A stretch of 17,771 nt of DNA from assembly GCA_944332645.1 (NCBI GenBank), contig CALVKK010000012.1, positions 1 to 17,771 on the forward strand. Reading direction: 5' to 3'. Source of the DNA: an uncultured Bacilli bacterium (GTDB lineage Bacteria; Bacillota_I; Bacilli_A; RF39; UBA660). Position 1 is the stretch's first letter; each line of letters starts with the position of its first letter. A program made the position numbers and the translations under genes. Positions 14,154 through 17,771 of this stretch are shown here, piece by piece. The notes below the pieces were generated by a model. The model was not told the origin of the DNA and did no database searches. It saw nothing but the letters and a program-made list of their open reading frames with translations.

Positions 14154-17100
14154 ATGCATGATAAATTAAATATACTATTAAATCAAGCTAAATTAGATAA
14201 AGAATTGTTTGCTTTTTTTAGTGATGGTCATTTGAATAAAATTGTTGGTAACAAAGAGAAAACAAATTACCATTTTTATATAGAAATTAAAAAAACGTTG
14301 CCTATTGATGTTTATACACAGCTTTTAGAAGGTTTAAAAGAAGCATTTGCTAATTATAAAATTAAAGTTTCTTTTAATGTAGAGCAAAAGGAAAAAGATT
14401 ATATAAAAGATTATTATAAGTATTTAATTAATCAAAAAATAAAAGAAAATCCTCTATTAGAAATTTTTTTGAATAGTATTACTTTAATTAGTGATAATGA
14501 ATTTACTATTGAAGTAGCTAACACTGCCGAAAAAATGAAATTACAGTCGATTGAAAAAGAACTTATCAATTTATTAAATTCAGTTGGTTATGATAACATT
14601 AAAATGGTGATAGTAATTGATGATACGAAAAACATTGAAATAAGAGAAGAAATTGCCAAGGATAAAATGGTGGAAATACCGGTTGTAAAAAAAGAGATCA
14701 TCGAAATTATGGGTAGTTATATTCCTAAAATTACGCATCAATTAAGTGATTTATCGACAGAAGAAGATAATATAGCTGTTGAAGCTTATGTTTTTGGAAT
14801 AGATATTTTTGAATCTAATAAGAATAATTTTAAAATATTTACTTTGAAATTAACAGATTTTAGCGATAGCATTTATGCTAAAATATTTGTTAAGGAACAA
14901 AGTGATTTTGACTTCTATAAAAAAAATATCAAAACTAATAAGTGGTATAAATTTAGAGGTTATACTAAGTTTGATAAATATTCAAATGAAATTGTTTTGA
15001 ATATTAGGGATATTAATTGTAGTAATAAAAAAGTTGAAAGACCAACAGATACCGCTTTAGAAAAGAGAGTAGAATTACATGCTCATACGATGATGAGTCA
15101 AATGGATGGAGTAGTAGATGCTACTAAGTTAGTGGCACAAGCTTATGAATGGGGGCATCGTGCTATAGCGATTACCGATCACAACAGTGTTCAAGCTTTT
15201 CCTGACCTTTATCATACTGTCTGTGATTTAAATAAGGGTAAGGATGAGAAAGACAAGTTTAAGGTATTATACGGTGCAGAATTTACTTTGGTTGATGATA
15301 GTATCAATATTGTCGTAAGAGAAAACGATACTAATCTATTAGATAATATTTATGTTGTTTTTGATTTTGAAACCACCGGATTTAATGCTGGAGGTGGCGA
15401 TACTATTATCGAAATTGGTGCGGTTAAGATTAATAATGGTAAAATTATCGATCGCTTTAATGAATTAGTTAATCCTGGTCACAAATTGTCACTAAAAATT
15501 ACAGAAGTCACTAATATTACTGATGAAATGTTAAAAGATAAAGATAATGAGGAAAATGCTATTCAAAGATTCATTTCTTGGTTTGGAGATTTGCCCATGG
15601 TAGCTCATAATGCCAAATTTGATATTTCATTTTTAGAAATGTGTTATCAGAAATATAATTTAGGTGAATTTAAAAATACTGTTATAGATACCTTAGAGTT
15701 ATCACGAGTATTAGATAGTAATTATTCTCGTCATAATTTGACAGCTTTAGTTAAAAGATACGATATACCATGGGATGAAGATGCCCATCACCGAGCTGAT
15801 TATGATGCTGAAGGAACAGCTTTAGTTTTTCACAAAATGATGCAAAGGTTATCTAGTCAAAATATCGAAAAAGTTTCGCAATTAAACCAGATGATAGACA
15901 AAAGTGAAATTCATAAATTTGGTCGAACTTACCATGTCAATGTTCTAGTTAAAAACAAAATTGGGTTGAAAAATCTATTTAAATTAATATCTTTAGCTAA
16001 CACTAAATATCTTTATAAAACGCCGAGAATTTTGCGAAGTGTATTGAGTGAATTAAGAGAAGGTTTATTTTTAGGTAGTGGCTGCTATGAAAGTGAAGTT
16101 TTTTCCGAAGCAAAAAGCAAAAGTGACGAAGAATTGTCTAATATAATAAATTTTTATGATTATGTTGAAGTACAACCATTAGAAGTTTATAATCATCTCT
16201 TACAAACCGGAGAATTTCAATCAGTTGGCGAATTAATGGAACACATACGTAAAATAATTAGAGTTACTAAAGACTCTGGTAAGTTAATAGTAGCAACCGG
16301 CGATGTTCATCATCTATATAAAGAGGATAAAATATTTAGAGAAATCATCGTTAATCAGAAAATTCCAGGTGGTGGTCGCCATCCTTTATCGAGGAATAAC
16401 ATTACAGAAATACCTCCACAACACCTTAGAACAACTGATGAAATGTTAGAAAATTTTGATTTTCTAGATGAACCAACAAAAAAAGAGATCGTTATTACTA
16501 ATCCTAATAAGATAGCTGATATGATTGAAATAGTCGAAGTTATAATTGAAACAGGCGGTGTCCCATTTTCTCCTAAGATAGATAATTCAGTAGAAACAGT
16601 TACTGAATTGGTTTATGAAAAAGCTAAGGATTGGTATGGTAATCCTTTACCGTATAATATAGAGGAACGAATCGCAAAAGAATTATATGGCGATGGAATA
16701 TTAGATAGTATTAAGAAAGATTTAACTAGAAATAATGTAGAAAACGTTACAGAAGAGTCTTTTAAAACTTTACATGAAACGATTTTAAAAGGTTTTGATG
16801 CAGTTAAAGAAAAAATTAGACAAGAATTAAAAATTTCTGAGCCAGAATTAACCGATGAAGAATTAGAAAAAAAGCTTAAAAAAAATTTGGGTGGAATTAT
16901 CGGTGGTGGGTTTGATGTTATTTATTTAATTGCCCAGAAACTAGTAAAAAAATCTAATGATGATGGTTATTTAGTTGGCTCACGGGGATCTGTAGGATCA
17001 AGTTTTGTAGCAACGATGATGGGAATTACGGAAGTTAATCCGTTACCTGCTCATTATCGTTGTCCTGAATGCAAACATAGTGTTTTTGAACGTGATGGTA

Positions 17101-17771
17101 TACCGTTAGCTAACACATATTCCTCAGGTTTTGATTTACCTGACTATGATTGTCCTAAATGTAAAACTAAAATGATAAAAGATGGTAATGATATGCCATT
17201 TGCTACATTTTTAGGATTTAATGCTGATAAAGTACCTGATATTGATTTAAATTTTTCGGATTTAAACCAAGCTGCTGCACATGAATATACTAAAGTATTA
17301 TTTGGAGAAGATAATGTATACCGAGCTGGAACCATTGGAACAGTAGCCGATAAGACAGCTTTTGGTTTTGTTAAAGGTTATTGTGAAGATAAAGGAATTA
17401 TCAAAAAAACGGCTGAGATTGAAAGATTGGCAATGGGGTGTACAGGTGTTAAAAGAACGACGGGACAACATCCAGGTGGAATCGTTGTAATTCCTGGATA
17501 TATGGATGTTTTTGATTTCACACCATTTCAATATCCCGCCGATGACCCAACAAGTTCTTGGCGAACAACGCACTTTGATTATCATGCCATCGATCAGGAT
17601 GTTTTAAAATTAGATATCTTAGGTCATTCTGACCCGACTCAGTTGCGATTAATTCAAGATTTATCTGGTCAAGACGTTACAAAAGTACCATTAGATGATA
17701 AAGAAACAATGGGGATATTTTTATCACCTCAACCGTTGGGAGTTACAAAAGAACAAATTTTAAATGAAACA
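14154..17771 (+). CDS. polC: DNA polymerase III alpha subunit, PolC type (3' end outside window)
   Basis: 1206 codons are open from the ATG at 14154 (ribosome site GGTGG, 14145-14149) to the window edge with no stop. Bacillus PolC is about 1440 residues, so roughly the last fifth or more is missing. Domain order is N-terminal domain (1-200), OB fold (about 205-300), split PHP domain starting ELHAHTMMSQ with His 309 and His 311, then an inserted DEDDh proofreading exonuclease. The exonuclease shows Asp 404 and Glu 406 in DFETTGF, Asp 490 in HNAKFD, and His 546 and Asp 551 in HRADYD. The second PHP half follows, then the palm with GSRGSVGSS. A four-Cys zinc site (970, 973, 1000, 1003) and the catalytic DxD at 1029/1031 (PDIDLNF) come next. 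It is the essential leading-strand replicase of low-GC Gram-positives. About 68 extra residues lie between PHP and palm. Confidence 0.97.
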   Translation, partial: MHDKLNILLNQAKLDKELFAFFSDGHLNKIVGNKEKTNYHFYIEIKKTLPIDVYTQLLEGLKEAFANYKIKVSFNVEQKEKDYIKDYYKYLINQKIKENPLLEIFLNSITLISDNEFTIEVANTAEKMKLQSIEKELINLLNSVGYDNIKMVIVIDDTKNIEIREEIAKDKMVEIPVVKKEIIEIMGSYIPKITHQLSDLSTEEDNIAVEAYVFGIDIFESNKNNFKIFTLKLTDFSDSIYAKIFVKEQSDFDFYKKNIKTNKWYKFRGYTKFDKYSNEIVLNIRDINCSNKKVERPTDTALEKRVELHAHTMMSQMDGVVDATKLVAQAYEWGHRAIAITDHNSVQAFPDLYHTVCDLNKGKDEKDKFKVLYGAEFTLVDDSINIVVRENDTNLLDNIYVVFDFETTGFNAGGGDTIIEIGAVKINNGKIIDRFNELVNPGHKLSLKITEVTNITDEMLKDKDNEENAIQRFISWFGDLPMVAHNAKFDISFLEMCYQKYNLGEFKNTVIDTLELSRVLDSNYSRHNLTALVKRYDIPWDEDAHHRADYDAEGTALVFHKMMQRLSSQNIEKVSQLNQMIDKSEIHKFGRTYHVNVLVKNKIGLKNLFKLISLANTKYLYKTPRILRSVLSELREGLFLGSGCYESEVFSEAKSKSDEELSNIINFYDYVEVQPLEVYNHLLQTGEFQSVGELMEHIRKIIRVTKDSGKLIVATGDVHHLYKEDKIFREIIVNQKIPGGGRHPLSRNNITEIPPQHLRTTDEMLENFDFLDEPTKKEIVITNPNKIADMIEIVEVIIETGGVPFSPKIDNSVETVTELVYEKAKDWYGNPLPYNIEERIAKELYGDGILDSIKKDLTRNNVENVTEESFKTLHETILKGFDAVKEKIRQELKISEPELTDEELEKKLKKNLGGIIGGGFDVIYLIAQKLVKKSNDDGYLVGSRGSVGSSFVATMMGITEVNPLPAHYRCPECKHSVFERDGIPLANTYSSGFDLPDYDCPKCKTKMIKDGNDMPFATFLGFNADKVPDIDLNFSDLNQAAAHEYTKVLFGEDNVYRAGTIGTVADKTAFGFVKGYCEDKGIIKKTAEIERLAMGCTGVKRTTGQHPGGIVVIPGYMDVFDFTPFQYPADDPTSSWRTTHFDYHAIDQDVLKLDILGHSDPTQLRLIQDLSGQDVTKVPLDDKETMGIFLSPQPLGVTKEQILNET

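Noticed and set aside
1..17771. CRISPR arrays, insertion sequences, integrases, phage genes or tRNA genes
   Set aside because: No spaced direct repeats, transposase or recombinase motifs, or tRNA-like cloverleafs were seen. The gene content is core chromosomal.

Overview
The window is AT-rich chromosomal DNA (roughly 30% G+C by eye) from a low-GC Gram-positive bacterium (Bacillota, Bacilli or a Mollicutes-related but walled lineage). This rests on a Gram-positive PolC-type replicative polymerase, a YutD-family protein, a HrcA/CIRCE-type operator, strong AGGAGG-like ribosome binding sites, FtsEX, and ATP-type DgkA and DgkB lipid kinases. TGA is a true stop: several genes end in TGA, tryptophan is TGG throughout, and an intact RF2 gene is present. 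The UGA=Trp code of mycoplasmas is therefore excluded. I cannot name the genus.

Layout, left to right. (1) 1-1081: 3' part of a DUF4015-type putative glycoside hydrolase, then yutD one base later, closed by a terminator. (2) 1132-4781: operon prfB (with an in-frame UGA and +1 programmed frameshift), a YitT membrane protein, ftsE and ftsX, closed by a terminator. (3) 4866-6881: recG with its own near-consensus promoter. (4) 6898-7022: a consensus promoter, about 90 nt of structured non-coding sequence and a GNRA-loop terminator, with no ORF. This is a candidate orphan small RNA. (5) 7141-8160: a minus-strand ferritin-like helical protein of unknown function, divergent from tspO. (6) 8249-8812: hsp20 under a consensus promoter overlapped by a CIRCE operator. 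(7) 8813-11089: dgkA, a phosphomannomutase/phosphoglucomutase, and a zinc-ribbon DUF4190 membrane protein ending at a 14-bp terminator. (8) 11294-13988: prfA, prmC and a DgkB/YegS-type lipid kinase. (9) 14110-17771: polC, running off the right edge.

Shared themes. Translation termination is unusually well represented: RF2, RF1 and the methyltransferase that modifies the GGQ glutamine of both lie within 12 kb. RF2 is autoregulated by frameshifting at UGA, and the RF1 gene itself ends in UGA, which RF2 but not RF1 reads. Envelope functions (FtsEX, two lipid kinases, a hexose-phosphate mutase, YitT, the DUF4015 protein) and replication/repair (RecG, PolC) make up most of the rest. The neighbourhood is mainly core genome, with no sign of prophage, IS elements or CRISPR. 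The least explained items are the orphan RNA, the minus-strand helical protein, a shortened PrmC, and a roughly 68-residue insertion in PolC.
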